A stretch of DNA of 12,079 bases from JAHEEL01 sp039715165 (GTDB lineage Bacteria; Actinomycetota; Acidimicrobiia; Spongiisociales; UBA5794). Below, piece after piece: positions 1-6,252 of the stretch (position 1 is its first letter; the number at the start of each line of letters is the position of its first letter). The notes under the pieces are model-generated. The model worked only from the letters and a program-made list of their open reading frames with translations. It was not told the origin of the DNA and searched no databases. The DNA lies in contig JBDLHX010000077.1 in assembly GCA_039715165.1 (NCBI GenBank), positions 1 to 12,079 of the forward strand, given 5' to 3'. A program made the translations under genes and the position numbers.

Positions 1-727
1 GGAACGTGTTCGTGGAGAAGCGCTGGTGGACGAGGGCGAGCGCCGACTCCATGCGGGGGTCGGCGAGGTCCCGGTAGTAGACGGCGAGGTTCTTCGCCAA
101 CACCATGCCCTTGTACGTGATCGTGCGCGACGACAGCGACGGGATGTAGTACTCGCCGTTGTCGGTGAGGTCCGGGTTGCGGCGCTTGATCGCCGCATGG
201 GCCTCCTTGCGGATGACGAAGAGCTTGCGCTCGAAGGCCTCTTGGTCGGCGATGTCGGGGCCCCAGCCGACGAAGACCTGCCGGATGCGGGGCTCGATCG
301 GTTTGACGCTCTCGCCGAGGCACGATGGGTCGACGGGGACGTCACGCCATCCAAGCGTGATAAGGCCCTCGCTCAGGATCGTCTCGGTGAGCGCGTTCTC
401 GCAGACGGTCCGGTCGAGGTCACGGTTCGGGAGGAACACCATGCCGACGGCGTAGCGGCCGCGTTCGGGGAGCTCCATGCCAAGGTCGGCCGCCTCGTCG
501 CGGAAGAAGCGGTCGCAGATCTGGACGAGCATTCCCGCGCCGTCACCGGCGAGCGGATCGGCGCCTACGGCGCCGCGATGGGTCAGGTTCGCGAGGACCG
601 TGAGGCCCTGTTCGACGATGGAGCGGGCGGGCCGGCCTTTGATGTCCGCGACGAAGCCGATCCCGCACGAGTCGTGATCAAAGGCGGGGTCGTAGAGCCC
701 CAGGGATCGAGACTTCTTCCTCTCCAT
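1..727 (-). CDS. gltB: Glutamate synthase large subunit, N-terminal part (runs off left edge)
   Basis: Glutamate synthase makes two glutamates from glutamine and 2-oxoglutarate; this end is the class-II glutamine amidotransferase domain that releases ammonia. I translated the minus strand from an ATG at 727 and obtained 242 residues. The segment LYDPAFDHDSCGIGFVADIKG (spaced here: residues 11-31) places the catalytic Cys at residue 21, so a 20-residue propeptide would be removed to expose it. Downstream are LTHRGAVGADPLAGDGAGML-like motifs (about residues 48-67), typical of the amidotransferase fold. The FMN/iron-sulphur synthase domain and the C-terminus lie beyond the left edge. No Shine-Dalgarno sequence precedes the ATG, and a candidate promoter ends about 8 bases upstream, so the mRNA may be leaderless. 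A second ATG at 732 is out of frame. The family is clear; whether the electron donor is NADPH or ferredoxin cannot be seen. Confidence 0.93.
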   Translation of the reverse strand, partial: MERKKSRSLGLYDPAFDHDSCGIGFVADIKGRPARSIVEQGLTVLANLTHRGAVGADPLAGDGAGMLVQICDRFFRDEAADLGMELPERGRYAVGMVFLPNRDLDRTVCENALTETILSEGLITLGWRDVPVDPSCLGESVKPIEPRIRQVFVGWGPDIADQEAFERKLFVIRKEAHAAIKRRNPDLTDNGEYYIPSLSSRTITYKGMVLAKNLAVYYRDLADPRMESALALVHQRFSTNTF

Positions 728-735
728 CCCATGAG

Positions 736-764
736 ACAGTACCGCGCCGGGCCTACCCCCACAA
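736..764 (-). promoter_or_regulatory. Candidate gltB promoter, leaderless spacing
   Basis: On the minus strand TTGTGG (764-759) is followed by 17 bases and then TACTGT (741-736). Transcription would begin about 7 bases later, at or next to the gltB ATG at 727. The -35 matches the consensus only in TTG, so this is tentative. The layout resembles the stronger hipB promoter in this window. Confidence 0.3.
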
Positions 765-770
765 TCGAGG

Positions 771-816
771 GCTTCCTCCCCCTCAGGAGGAGGCGTCAGC
801 GACGAAGGAGCTGACG
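771..816 (-). terminator. Two abutting hairpins between the Uma2 gene and gltB
   Basis: Stem one is CGTCAGC (794-800) with GCTGACG (810-816) around a 9-base loop. Stem two pairs 771-779 (GCTTCCTCC) with 786-794 (GGAGGAGGC) around a 6-base loop, 9 pairs including one G-U. They share base 794, so they could form alternately or stack. No T-run follows. They could terminate the Uma2 transcript, which also reads toward gltB, or act as a leader structure for gltB. Confidence 0.4.
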
Positions 817-857
817 GAGGGGGCCAAGCGGTTCCTGTCAAGGCCACGGAGGTCCAT
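783..857 (-). other. Possible 24-codon leader ORF upstream of gltB
   Basis: An ATG at 857 opens a short frame, MDLRGLDRNRLAPSVSSFVA then DASS, ending at TGA (785-783). The frame runs through the first hairpin and stops inside the loop of the second, an arrangement that would suit translation-coupled attenuation. There is no convincing Shine-Dalgarno sequence, no run of one regulatory amino acid (no Gln/Glu cluster), and it may be chance in GC-rich DNA. Within it TTGACA (841-836) matches a -35 box but has no good -10 partner. Confidence 0.18.
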
Positions 858-894
858 TCCGGCGAAGGGAGGCAGGCAGCCCCGCTCGAGACGC

Positions 895-1446
895 TCAGGT
901 CAGGAGGTCGTTCGGTGCGAACGTGACCGTCATCGGCCCGGCGTCGAGGGTGGCCTCGTCATTGCCCCGGTGGCGGCCGGTCTCAACGAAGACGCCGTCA
1001 CGCAGCTCGTAGGTGGCGACCTCAGGTCCGGTCTCGGCGAGATCGACGATCCAGTACCGCGGGAGGCCCGCTTGCTCGTGCTTGCGGAACTTGCGGATCA
1101 GATCCGCTCCCCGGTCGGTCGACAGCACCTCGACCGCGAGATGTGGTGTCGTCGTGAGACGGACGTTCTCGGGGGTGTCGTCGAAGACGAGGACATCGGG
1201 GATGAACTCGTCGGCACTCGGTTTCCAGCTCCACGCCGGTCGAGCGCGAACCCCTGTGGGCGCCGCCCGCTTCATGATCTCGCAGAGCGAGTGAGCGACA
1301 TCCTGATGCGACCCTGTCGGTGACGGGCTCATGACGAGCATTCCGTCGATGTACTCGCCCCGCACGTCGCTGGGGAGGGCCTCGTACTCCTCCCACGACA
1401 TGGCTGTGCGGTCGAGTTCCTGTGCGGTTGCCATTGCGACATTCAC
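895..1446 (-). CDS. Uma2 family (DUF820) endonuclease-like protein
   Basis: Uma2 proteins have a PD-(D/E)XK nuclease fold; their cellular role is poorly known. The 183-residue product has the family pattern: Glu31 in RGEYIDGMLVMSPSP, Asp84 in FIPDVLVFDD, Glu106 in LAVEVLST, Lys119 in DLIRKFRKHEQAGLPRYWIV. These are the acidic and lysine positions expected of the active site, and they appear intact. I chose GTG at 1446 because GGGAGGGGG lies 4-7 bases upstream on the minus strand (about 1451-1459); ATG at 1434 (MATAQ) is the alternative. An open frame continues further upstream but has no family similarity and overlaps the divergent gene. The gene is 136 bases from its divergent neighbour at 1583. 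It is not part of the mazEF transcript. Confidence 0.82.
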   Translation of the reverse strand: MNVAMATAQELDRTAMSWEEYEALPSDVRGEYIDGMLVMSPSPTGSHQDVAHSLCEIMKRAAPTGVRARPAWSWKPSADEFIPDVLVFDDTPENVRLTTTPHLAVEVLSTDRGADLIRKFRKHEQAGLPRYWIVDLAETGPEVATYELRDGVFVETGRHRGNDEATLDAGPMTVTFAPNDLLT

Positions 1447-1582
1447 GCTACCCCCTCCCGTTGAAGTTCGGTAGCGACAACGTATCCCCCGCCTATGACA
1501 GGAATCGCAGGCAAACGGAGAGATTTCGCGAACCTCGATCGGATGTCTTCCAACGCGATGCGCCATTGCATACGTTGCCTGC

Positions 1583-2002
1583 ATGACCGACGTATCAGAA
1601 GAAGAGCGCCAGAAGCTCATCCTCGACATCAGCCGCAAGATGGACGCCATCCGCGAGGAGTGTCTGTCGGGTGAACCCGACTGGGACCCGCTCCAGGCCG
1701 CCATCCCTCTCAAGCACTGCAGCGGCTTCATGTGGATGTACCGGGAGGAGTGGGAAGACGGGACGACCATCGAGGTCTATCGGCACGGCATCACCCGCAA
1801 CTGGCTGCACCTCGACCACGACGGCCGTGGCTACCTCTACCGCGATGGTGACTACATCGAGATCCCGGTCGGTGTCGCCGTTGAACTCGTCTTCGCCGAC
1901 ATCGGGTTGTTGGGCGCGACTCGTGAGACCGCCTACGACGATGCGTACATTCGGGAGAAGCACCGCAAGATGCGGGAGATGGGCTGGACGGTCATCTCCT
2001 GA
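1583..2002 (+). CDS. Conserved-looking hypothetical protein, 139 residues
   Basis: I do not recognise this protein. It is soluble, acidic and rich in aromatic residues, with no signal peptide or membrane segment. It begins with a predicted helix (EEERQKLILDISRKMDAIRE), followed by a Trp/Tyr/His-rich middle of likely beta strands (MWMYREEWEDGTTIEVYRH, then NWLHLDHDGRGYLYRDGDY), then a helical tail (DDAYIREKHRKMREMGW). Codon use and length support a real gene. There is no Shine-Dalgarno sequence before the ATG; TACGTT ends 6 bases upstream and could be a -10 box of a leaderless transcript, though a convincing -35 is missing. It is divergent from the Uma2 gene and ends 54 bases before mazE. No function can be assigned. 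Confidence 0.75.
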   Translation: MTDVSEEERQKLILDISRKMDAIREECLSGEPDWDPLQAAIPLKHCSGFMWMYREEWEDGTTIEVYRHGITRNWLHLDHDGRGYLYRDGDYIEIPVGVAVELVFADIGLLGATRETAYDDAYIREKHRKMREMGWTVIS

Positions 2003-2017
2003 CCGATCCGTGAAGAG

Positions 2018-2050
2018 CTGGTAGTAGGAATGTCCTACCACTGGTAGTAT
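2018..2050 (+). promoter_or_regulatory. mazE operator/promoter region with nested palindromes
   Basis: GTAGGA (2024-2029) and TCCTAC (2033-2038) form a perfect inverted repeat with a 3-base spacer. CTACC (2035-2039) and GGTAG (2043-2047) form a second, also with a 3-base spacer. The nonamer CTGGTAGTA is directly repeated at 2018-2026 and 2041-2049. TAGTAT (2045-2050) could be the -10 box, giving a start of transcription at or near the mazE ATG. MazE-type ribbon-helix-helix antitoxins usually repress their own operon, so these are the likely binding sites. No good -35 box was found. Confidence 0.55.
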
Positions 2051-2056
2051 GGAGGT

Positions 2057-2281
2057 ATGAAGGTGAGTGTGAGTCTTCCCAACGAAGATGTCGAGTTCCT
2101 CGACGAGTACGCCAGAACCCAGGGATATGAGTCCCGCTCGGCCGTCGTGCATGCCGCCGTCCGGATGCTCCGCTCGGCGAAGCTCGGCGACTCCTACGAG
2201 CAGGCGTGGGCTGAGTGGTCCAGGTCGGGCGACGCCGAACTGTGGAGCGGCACGGTCGGCGACGGTCTGGCGAGCGACTGA
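2057..2281 (+). CDS. mazE: MazE-type ribbon-helix-helix antitoxin
   Basis: This 74-residue antitoxin should bind and neutralise the MazF toxin encoded directly downstream and repress the operon. Residues 1-40 (MKVSVSLPNEDVEFLDEYAR then SRSAVVHAAVRMLR) are a ribbon-helix-helix DNA-binding domain. The C-terminal half (SYEQAWAEWSRSGDAELW, ending GTVGDGL) is the toxin-binding tail seen in mycobacterial MazE9-like proteins, as I recall that family. The stop TGA overlaps the mazF ATG by one base (TGATG). The start is odd: GGAGG sits only one base before the ATG at 2057, too close to work as a Shine-Dalgarno sequence, but 7 bases before a GTG at 2063. The family normally starts MK-x-SVSL, which favours 2057 and perhaps a leaderless mRNA. 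Confidence 0.9.
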   Translation: MKVSVSLPNEDVEFLDEYARTQGYESRSAVVHAAVRMLRSAKLGDSYEQAWAEWSRSGDAELWSGTVGDGLASD

Positions 2282-2628
2282 TGCTGCGGGGTGAGATCCG
2301 GCTGGTCGACTTCGATCCGGCGTTGTCCGGTGAGTCGGCGAAGACCCGCCCGGCGGTAGTCGTCTCCAACGACGGGGCGAATACCACGGCGGCGAAGCTG
2401 GGTCGCGGCATCGTCACCGTCGTGCCGGTGACATCCAACGTCGAGCGCGTCTACCCCTTCCAGGTGCTGTTGCCGGCCGACGACACCGGGCTCGTGCGTG
2501 ATTCAAAGGCTCAGGCCGAGCAGGTGCGTTCGGTCTCCGTCGGTCGCGTCGGTGAGCAGGTCGGAAGCGTCCCCCCGGCCGTGATGCTCGACATCGACGA
2601 AGCGCTGCGGCTGCACCTCGCGCTTTGA
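2281..2628 (+). CDS. mazF: MazF/PemK family endoribonuclease toxin
   Basis: MazF toxins cut single-stranded RNA at short sequences and halt translation. The 115-residue product has the whole PemK fold: GEIRLVDFDPA (4-14), KTRPAVVVSND (21-31) with Arg23, VVPVTS (47-52) with Thr51-Ser52, YPFQVLL, and DSKAQAEQVRSV (74-85). Arg23 and Thr51 sit where catalytic residues lie in MazF, so the enzyme looks active. From memory it is close to the M. tuberculosis MazF9 (MazF-mt1) group; whether it shares that cleavage preference is unknown. It starts within the mazE stop codon (one-base overlap), so translation is probably coupled. A hairpin follows at 2650-2686. Confidence 0.93.
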   Translation: MLRGEIRLVDFDPALSGESAKTRPAVVVSNDGANTTAAKLGRGIVTVVPVTSNVERVYPFQVLLPADDTGLVRDSKAQAEQVRSVSVGRVGEQVGSVPPAVMLDIDEALRLHLAL

Positions 2629-2649
2629 GGCCCATTCGATGGTCGTCCG

Positions 2650-2686
2650 TGGTGGGAGACAGGACGGTCCTGAAACTCCCCACACC
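2650..2686 (+). terminator. Hairpin downstream of mazF, likely terminator
   Basis: CAGGA (2660-2664) and TCCTG (2668-2672) form a tight stem with a CGG loop. Outside it, GTGGGAG (2652-2658) pairs with CTCCC-C-AC (2676-2683) with one bulged C. No T-run follows, which is common in high-GC bacteria. It lies 22 bases past the mazF stop. Confidence 0.42.
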
Positions 2687-2753
2687 AGACCCCCTAGACG
2701 CGAGCCTCGAGGAGGAGTCGAATAGGGAGTAGGGGTTGAGTTGGGAGGTGCGC

Positions 2754-3044
2754 ATGACGGTGCATCACGCTTCGGAATTCGGCGAAGGAGCGGAGTTCGG
2801 CAGGCCCACGGGAGGCTGGCGCAGCGCGATCGCATGGATGCTCGGCATCGGCGGCGCGGTCGCCACATTCATTGGGCTGTTCATCCTCTTCGCAGGTGAC
2901 GAGCAGTCCCTTGGGCTCGGTTTCAGCGACGACTGGACGTGGGAGGTCAGCGAGATCGCTACCGGTTGGGGCGTCGGGTTCCTCATCGGAGGGATCGCGG
3001 CCCTGGTGATCCTCGTCGGGATGCTGGTGACCCGCCGCAGATAG
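2754..3044 (+). CDS. Small two-helix membrane protein, unknown function
   Basis: A 96-residue protein with a charged N-terminal stretch and two hydrophobic helices, about 24-47 (SAIAWMLGIGG then AVATFIGLFILF) and 72-93 (GVGFLIGGIAALVILVGMLV), followed by a basic RRR end. Between them is a Trp-rich loop (DDWTWEVSEIATGW). The ATG at 2754 is preceded by GGGAGG (2743-2748) with a 5-base gap, which fixes the start; an in-frame TTG at 2736 is less likely because it lies upstream of that site. It is probably cotranscribed with the next gene 82 bases downstream. I do not recognise the family. Confidence 0.68.
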   Translation: MTVHHASEFGEGAEFGRPTGGWRSAIAWMLGIGGAVATFIGLFILFAGDEQSLGLGFSDDWTWEVSEIATGWGVGFLIGGIAALVILVGMLVTRRR

Positions 3045-3126
3045 CAGGAGAGGGAAGGCAGGCTGACCCCCGACGATCCGATCGCTAACGTCCACGCGAC
3101 GAAGCATCGGGCAAGGGAGGAAGCCG

Positions 3127-3639
3127 ATGTCGCAGCGCTCAGCGACGCACCGGTTCGTACGGTATTGGTGGGTCTGGGCGATCGGCGCTCTCGTCGCATG
3201 GGCGATCACTGCAGCGGCCGGGAAGGGCTTCGCGATCATCGAATTGGAGCTCGCCGGCTCGGCAGCGAAGGCAGACGAGGTGATGCGCGGCGCCGACGTC
3301 GATGCCGTTCGGGCCACGATCCTGTGGGACTTCCTGTTCCTCGCCCTGTATGCCCCCACGTTGTTCTTCGGGTCCCTGTGGGCGAGGGAGCAGTTCCGAT
3401 CACCTCTTCAGCAGAAGGTCGGCCTCGCAGCTGCGGCCGGCGGTCTCGTCGCCGGTCTGCTCGACGTGATCGAGAACCTGGCGATGCTCGGCTACCTCAA
3501 CGACTGGGGCGGGCTGAGCGACTGGATGCCGCTTGCCGCCGTCATGGCGATCCCGAAGTTCGCCTTCGTCGTCTTCGCCATCGCCTACATCGTCGCGGGT
3601 GCCGTGTTCGCCGTTCGCCGGAGGCTCGTCGACGGCTGA
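3127..3639 (+). CDS. Four-helix integral membrane protein, unknown function
   Basis: A 170-residue protein with hydrophobic helices at about 13-31 (YWWVWAIGALVAWAITAAAG), 67-86, 97-122 and 134-162, ending in a basic RRRL tail. The third helix carries GLLDVIENLAMLGYL, with Asp and Glu inside a membrane segment, a pattern I associate with an uncharacterised actinobacterial membrane family. The start is supported by AAGGGAGG (3113-3120) six bases before the ATG. It follows the small membrane protein on the same strand and converges on the metallo-hydrolase gene; its TGA (3637-3639) lies inside a palindrome shared with that gene's stop. Confidence 0.75.
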   Translation: MSQRSATHRFVRYWWVWAIGALVAWAITAAAGKGFAIIELELAGSAAKADEVMRGADVDAVRATILWDFLFLALYAPTLFFGSLWAREQFRSPLQQKVGLAAAAGGLVAGLLDVIENLAMLGYLNDWGGLSDWMPLAAVMAIPKFAFVVFAIAYIVAGAVFAVRRRLVDG

Positions 3640-3652
3640 CGTGCAGCGTCAG
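3636..3652. terminator. Bidirectional terminator-like palindrome containing both convergent stop codons
   Basis: CTGACG (3636-3641), loop TGCAG, CGTCAG (3647-3652) is a perfect 6-base-pair inverted repeat. The plus-strand gene's TGA (3637-3639) is in the left arm and the minus-strand gene's stop (TCA at 3649-3651) is in the right arm. One short element could therefore end both transcripts. There is no T-run on either side. Confidence 0.45.
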
Positions 3653-4509
3653 ATGACGTCGAGGTCGCGGCCGTAGACGAACGGCCCGTCGTAGACGGCG
3701 GTCAACTCGTCGACGAGATCGTCCTCGCTCGCATTCCAGAGGAGCTGATGGTGGAGGACGAGCATTCCGGGCTGTACCTCGGCGGCAACACGACCGAGAT
3801 GTGTCGCCGACGTGTGCGACCGGCGGTGGTACTCCCGCCACTGTGCCGGCCGGGACGCCAGACCTGGCGTCGAGAACACCTCGTGGACGAGCACGTCGGC
3901 TCCCGCGTACACGTCGACCATCGCGTCGAACGGGCCGGTGTCGCCGGAGAACACGACCACCCGGTCGGGGGTCGTGACCCGGTAGCCGAGCGCCGGAAAC
4001 GGCCCGTGCGCCACCGGATCCCACTCGCCGTGGCTCACCGCGAACGCCTCGACCTCGACGAGATCGTCCGTGTAGACCACGCCCGGCACTACATCGGTGC
4101 CGGCGAGTTCGTGACCCCGCTCGGTATGCGGCTCGTTGAGGCTGCGCTTCGCGACGTCGAGGGCATACGCGTCGGCGACGGCCCTGACCATCGCGGCGGT
4201 GCCCTGCGGCCCGTAGACCTCGAGCGGCTCGTCGCGGCCGAACATCCAGGGGGTCAGCATGAGGGCGGGGAGACCGAGCGTGTGATCGGAGTGGTGGTGG
4301 GTGAGGAACGCCCGGGTGACACCGGACATGGCGAGCCCGGTGATGCCCCGTTCGAAGCCCTCGGAGATCCGGAGCCCGACACCGGGCCCGAAGTCGAACA
4401 CGTAGGGGTGGCCGTCGACGATGACGGCGCTCGCGGTTCCGGCCCGACCGACCTCGGTGCGCGGCGTTCCGGTGCCGAGCAGCACGACGTGTGTCCGTGA
4501 TCCGTTCAC
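3649..4509 (-). CDS. Metallo-beta-lactamase-fold hydrolase (RNase Z/arylsulfatase-like)
   Basis: A 286-residue cytoplasmic hydrolase of the metallo-beta-lactamase superfamily, expected to use two metal ions. Motifs run in order: LLGTGTPRTEVGRAG (10-24), VFDFGPG (37-43), the metal site THHHSDHTLGLP with His71, His73, Asp75 and His76, His160 in SHGEWDP, Asp190 in FSGDTGP, HEVF (209-212), HTSATHLGRVA (232-242), and His253-His254. All metal ligands seem present. The order and the HTSA-THLGRVA segment resemble RNase Z-like and arylsulfatase-like members, but the exposed exosite arm typical of tRNase Z is not evident, so the substrate is unknown. The start is GTG at 4509 (MNGSRTHVVLLGTG); no good Shine-Dalgarno sequence is visible. 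It lies 18 bases downstream of a membrane-protein gene and is probably cotranscribed with it. Confidence 0.88.
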   Translation of the reverse strand: MNGSRTHVVLLGTGTPRTEVGRAGTASAVIVDGHPYVFDFGPGVGLRISEGFERGITGLAMSGVTRAFLTHHHSDHTLGLPALMLTPWMFGRDEPLEVYGPQGTAAMVRAVADAYALDVAKRSLNEPHTERGHELAGTDVVPGVVYTDDLVEVEAFAVSHGEWDPVAHGPFPALGYRVTTPDRVVVFSGDTGPFDAMVDVYAGADVLVHEVFSTPGLASRPAQWREYHRRSHTSATHLGRVAAEVQPGMLVLHHQLLWNASEDDLVDELTAVYDGPFVYGRDLDVI

Positions 4510-4527
4510 GGTGCGATGCTACGCCGC

Positions 4528-4908
4528 CTACATCCCCGCGGCGATGACGGCGCAACAGATAGCGATGACACCGGACACCGGGGCCCAGAGTCGCTCGACT
4601 CTCGACGGTGACGCTCCGTTCGCGAGGACTCCAAGAGCGAAGAAGCCGGTGAGGAGCCACATTGCTCCCGCGCCTGCGGGGAGCCAGTCGGCGTCGATCA
4701 GGTCGGCGGATGCGAGCACGATCCCGATGATGAGCGGGTAGACGGCGATCGCCGCGATGGTGCTCGCAGCGCGGTACCCGACCGGCAGAACCCCGGGGTG
4801 GCGGCCTCCCCACGCGGCGGCGCCCCACGGTGCGCCGAGGGCCAGCGCGATCTGGAACACTGTGAGGATCCCCAACAGAACGGTGGCAATGACGGCAGCG
4901 GTCTCCAT
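4528..4908 (-). CDS. Four-helix membrane protein, unknown function
   Basis: From ATG at 4908 the product is 126 residues with four hydrophobic helices at about 5-25, 48-68, 79-96 and 109-125. The first loop carries GAPWGAAAWGGRHPGVLP, a Gly/Pro/Trp-rich segment that recurs, as I recall, in an unnamed actinobacterial membrane family. An upstream in-frame ATG at 4935 (MESTRYRRPMET) is possible and neither start has a strong ribosome site; 4908 fits the first helix best. The gene ends 18 bases before the metallo-hydrolase, suggesting a two-gene operon. No catalytic motif is visible. Confidence 0.7.
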   Translation of the reverse strand: METAAVIATVLLGILTVFQIALALGAPWGAAAWGGRHPGVLPVGYRAASTIAAIAVYPLIIGIVLASADLIDADWLPAGAGAMWLLTGFFALGVLANGASPSRVERLWAPVSGVIAICCAVIAAGM

Positions 4909-4987
4909 GGGCCGACGGTAGCGAGTGGACTCCATATCCCCGGGGACCCGGCTGTCTCGAGCGATTGTCGGGGGTTGCTCAGGCTGT

Positions 4988-5010
4988 GGGCCCGGCACGG
5001 CGGCCGGCCC
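4988..5010 (-). terminator. GC-rich hairpin downstream of hipA
   Basis: On the minus strand GGGCCGG (5010-5004) can pair with CCG-G-GCCC (4995-4988) with one bulged base around a GC-rich loop. It begins 21 bases after the hipA stop. No T-run follows, and GC-rich DNA makes such pairings frequent, so this is only a candidate. Confidence 0.28.
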
Positions 5011-5031
5011 AGCTTCCGTCCCAGGAGCGCA

Positions 5032-6252
5032 TCAGCCGGCTGCGAGGATGCGCGCACGGCGCCGGATCTCCGCGGCCATTCGCTCGGTCGTATCTCCGTC
5101 GTAGCCGATCGCCGGGAGATCATCGATTCGGGGTTCGGCACGGTCGCCGATCTCCCGCAGTCTCCGCAGGACGAGGACAGCCGGAACGCCGAATCGTTGA
5201 CCGAGCTCGGCGAAGTACCGGGGACGGAAATTGGCGTCACGACCGTCGAGCTGCATCGCCGTGCGCTGATCGAGGGGGTACGGGAGCGTCGATACAACGT
5301 CGTAGACCGGTGTTGGAGCGACGAGTGAACCGCCGTCTCGCCACTGCAGCGAGTAGTTCTTCGCGTGGAGGTCGCCGTTGCCGATCATCCAGCTGAATGC
5401 GAACTGCAGGACCAGATCCAAGATGGCGGCTCTTGGAGCTGAAGCCGTCGTCTGAATGACCTCCGCCAACTCGTTGACCGAGATGCGGTACTTGTCGGCC
5501 GGGTAGCGGCCGAGGAGCTGGCAGCCGTCTTCCTGTGCGATCCGGATCGTCGAACCGTCGACGCCGATCGAGCGGTCGAAGCGTGCAACGAGCAGCCCTT
5601 GCGTGCCGACGGCGTCGGTGACCAACTCATGGTCCGGGACGGCGAACCCCGCTCCACGGGCGAGCGTGAGGAAGAAGTCTTCGTTCCTCGTGATGAGCGG
5701 GTAGCGGTTCGGGTCGAGCTTGAGGATCGCCGGTCGGCGCGAGCGGCGAATCGGAATCGAGATCATCGCATCGGAGATCTTGTCTTGGACTCCCGGGATT
5801 GCCCGATCCAGAGAGTCGGCGTTCGGGTCCACGGAGCGCTTCAGCAGGTCGCCGAACCGGACAGCGGCGGGGTCCGTTGGGAGATCCTGTGCGGGGCCCT
5901 GTGGCGTCTCGCCTTCCGGGACGACGCGAACGTCGCCGACGGTCTCCGATCCGACCGCAAGGAGCAGCGACAGCTCGTCGTCGACCGAAGTCTTGACGGC
6001 GGCGACGACGGCCTGGAGACGGGCCCCTTCGGGGAGGAGTCCGGTGAAGAACGGGGGCAATGCTCCCGATGCGGTGCGAAACGGCGTGTCTGTGCGCGGG
6101 AGGGTCGACGCCACCGACGGACCGCCGTCGGCGAGATACATCGGGTCGTAGCGGAACTCGACGCCGTCCACGCTGCGCACGAGGCGCCCCGCGATTCGGT
6201 CGCCCTTGTAGACGGCGGCGATGTCGATGCGTTTGAAGTCCGCGGGGAGCAT
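5032..6252 (-). CDS. hipA: HipA-family serine/threonine kinase toxin
   Basis: HipA toxins are kinases; the E. coli member phosphorylates glutamyl-tRNA synthetase and drives growth arrest. This 406-residue protein has the N-terminal HipA domain (about 1-110, with PPFFTGLLPEGARLQ at 66-80), the flexible P-loop AIPGVQDKIS (151-160), the ATP-binding Lys178 in AILKLDP, LLVARFDR (220-227), the catalytic loop MIGNGDLHAKNYSL with Asp294, and the metal-binding Asp318 in TPVYDVVS. The active site looks intact. By eye, the position of E. coli Ser150, the self-phosphorylated residue just before the P-loop, is Ala151 here. The ATG overlaps the hipB stop by one base (TGATG), so the two are coupled. The target is unknown. 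Confidence 0.92.
   Translation of the reverse strand: MLPADFKRIDIAAVYKGDRIAGRLVRSVDGVEFRYDPMYLADGGPSVASTLPRTDTPFRTASGALPPFFTGLLPEGARLQAVVAAVKTSVDDELSLLLAVGSETVGDVRVVPEGETPQGPAQDLPTDPAAVRFGDLLKRSVDPNADSLDRAIPGVQDKISDAMISIPIRRSRRPAILKLDPNRYPLITRNEDFFLTLARGAGFAVPDHELVTDAVGTQGLLVARFDRSIGVDGSTIRIAQEDGCQLLGRYPADKYRISVNELAEVIQTTASAPRAAILDLVLQFAFSWMIGNGDLHAKNYSLQWRDGGSLVAPTPVYDVVSTLPYPLDQRTAMQLDGRDANFRPRYFAELGQRFGVPAVLVLRRLREIGDRAEPRIDDLPAIGYDGDTTERMAAEIRRRARILAAG

Noticed and set aside
26..814. Long plus-strand open frame of 262 codons
   Set aside because: It lies opposite gltB, whose minus-strand translation has clear amidotransferase motifs; the plus-strand product has no family pattern and is the usual GC-rich antisense shadow.
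728..894. A glutamine riboswitch upstream of gltB
   Set aside because: The position is suggestive, but I could not find the conserved core of the glnA-type RNA in either strand; only generic hairpins are visible.
1447..1770. N-terminal extension of the Uma2 frame
   Set aside because: A strong Shine-Dalgarno sequence precedes GTG 1446, and the extension has no similarity and overlaps the divergent gene.
3649..4509. Calling the metallo-hydrolase tRNase Z (rnz)
   Set aside because: The metal-binding motifs fit the broader superfamily, but the flexible exosite arm of RNase Z is not evident, so a tRNA-processing role is not supported.
3542..4828. A 428-codon Arg/Pro-rich minus-strand frame
   Set aside because: Composition is that of a shadow frame; it spans two better-supported genes with recognised motifs or membrane helices.
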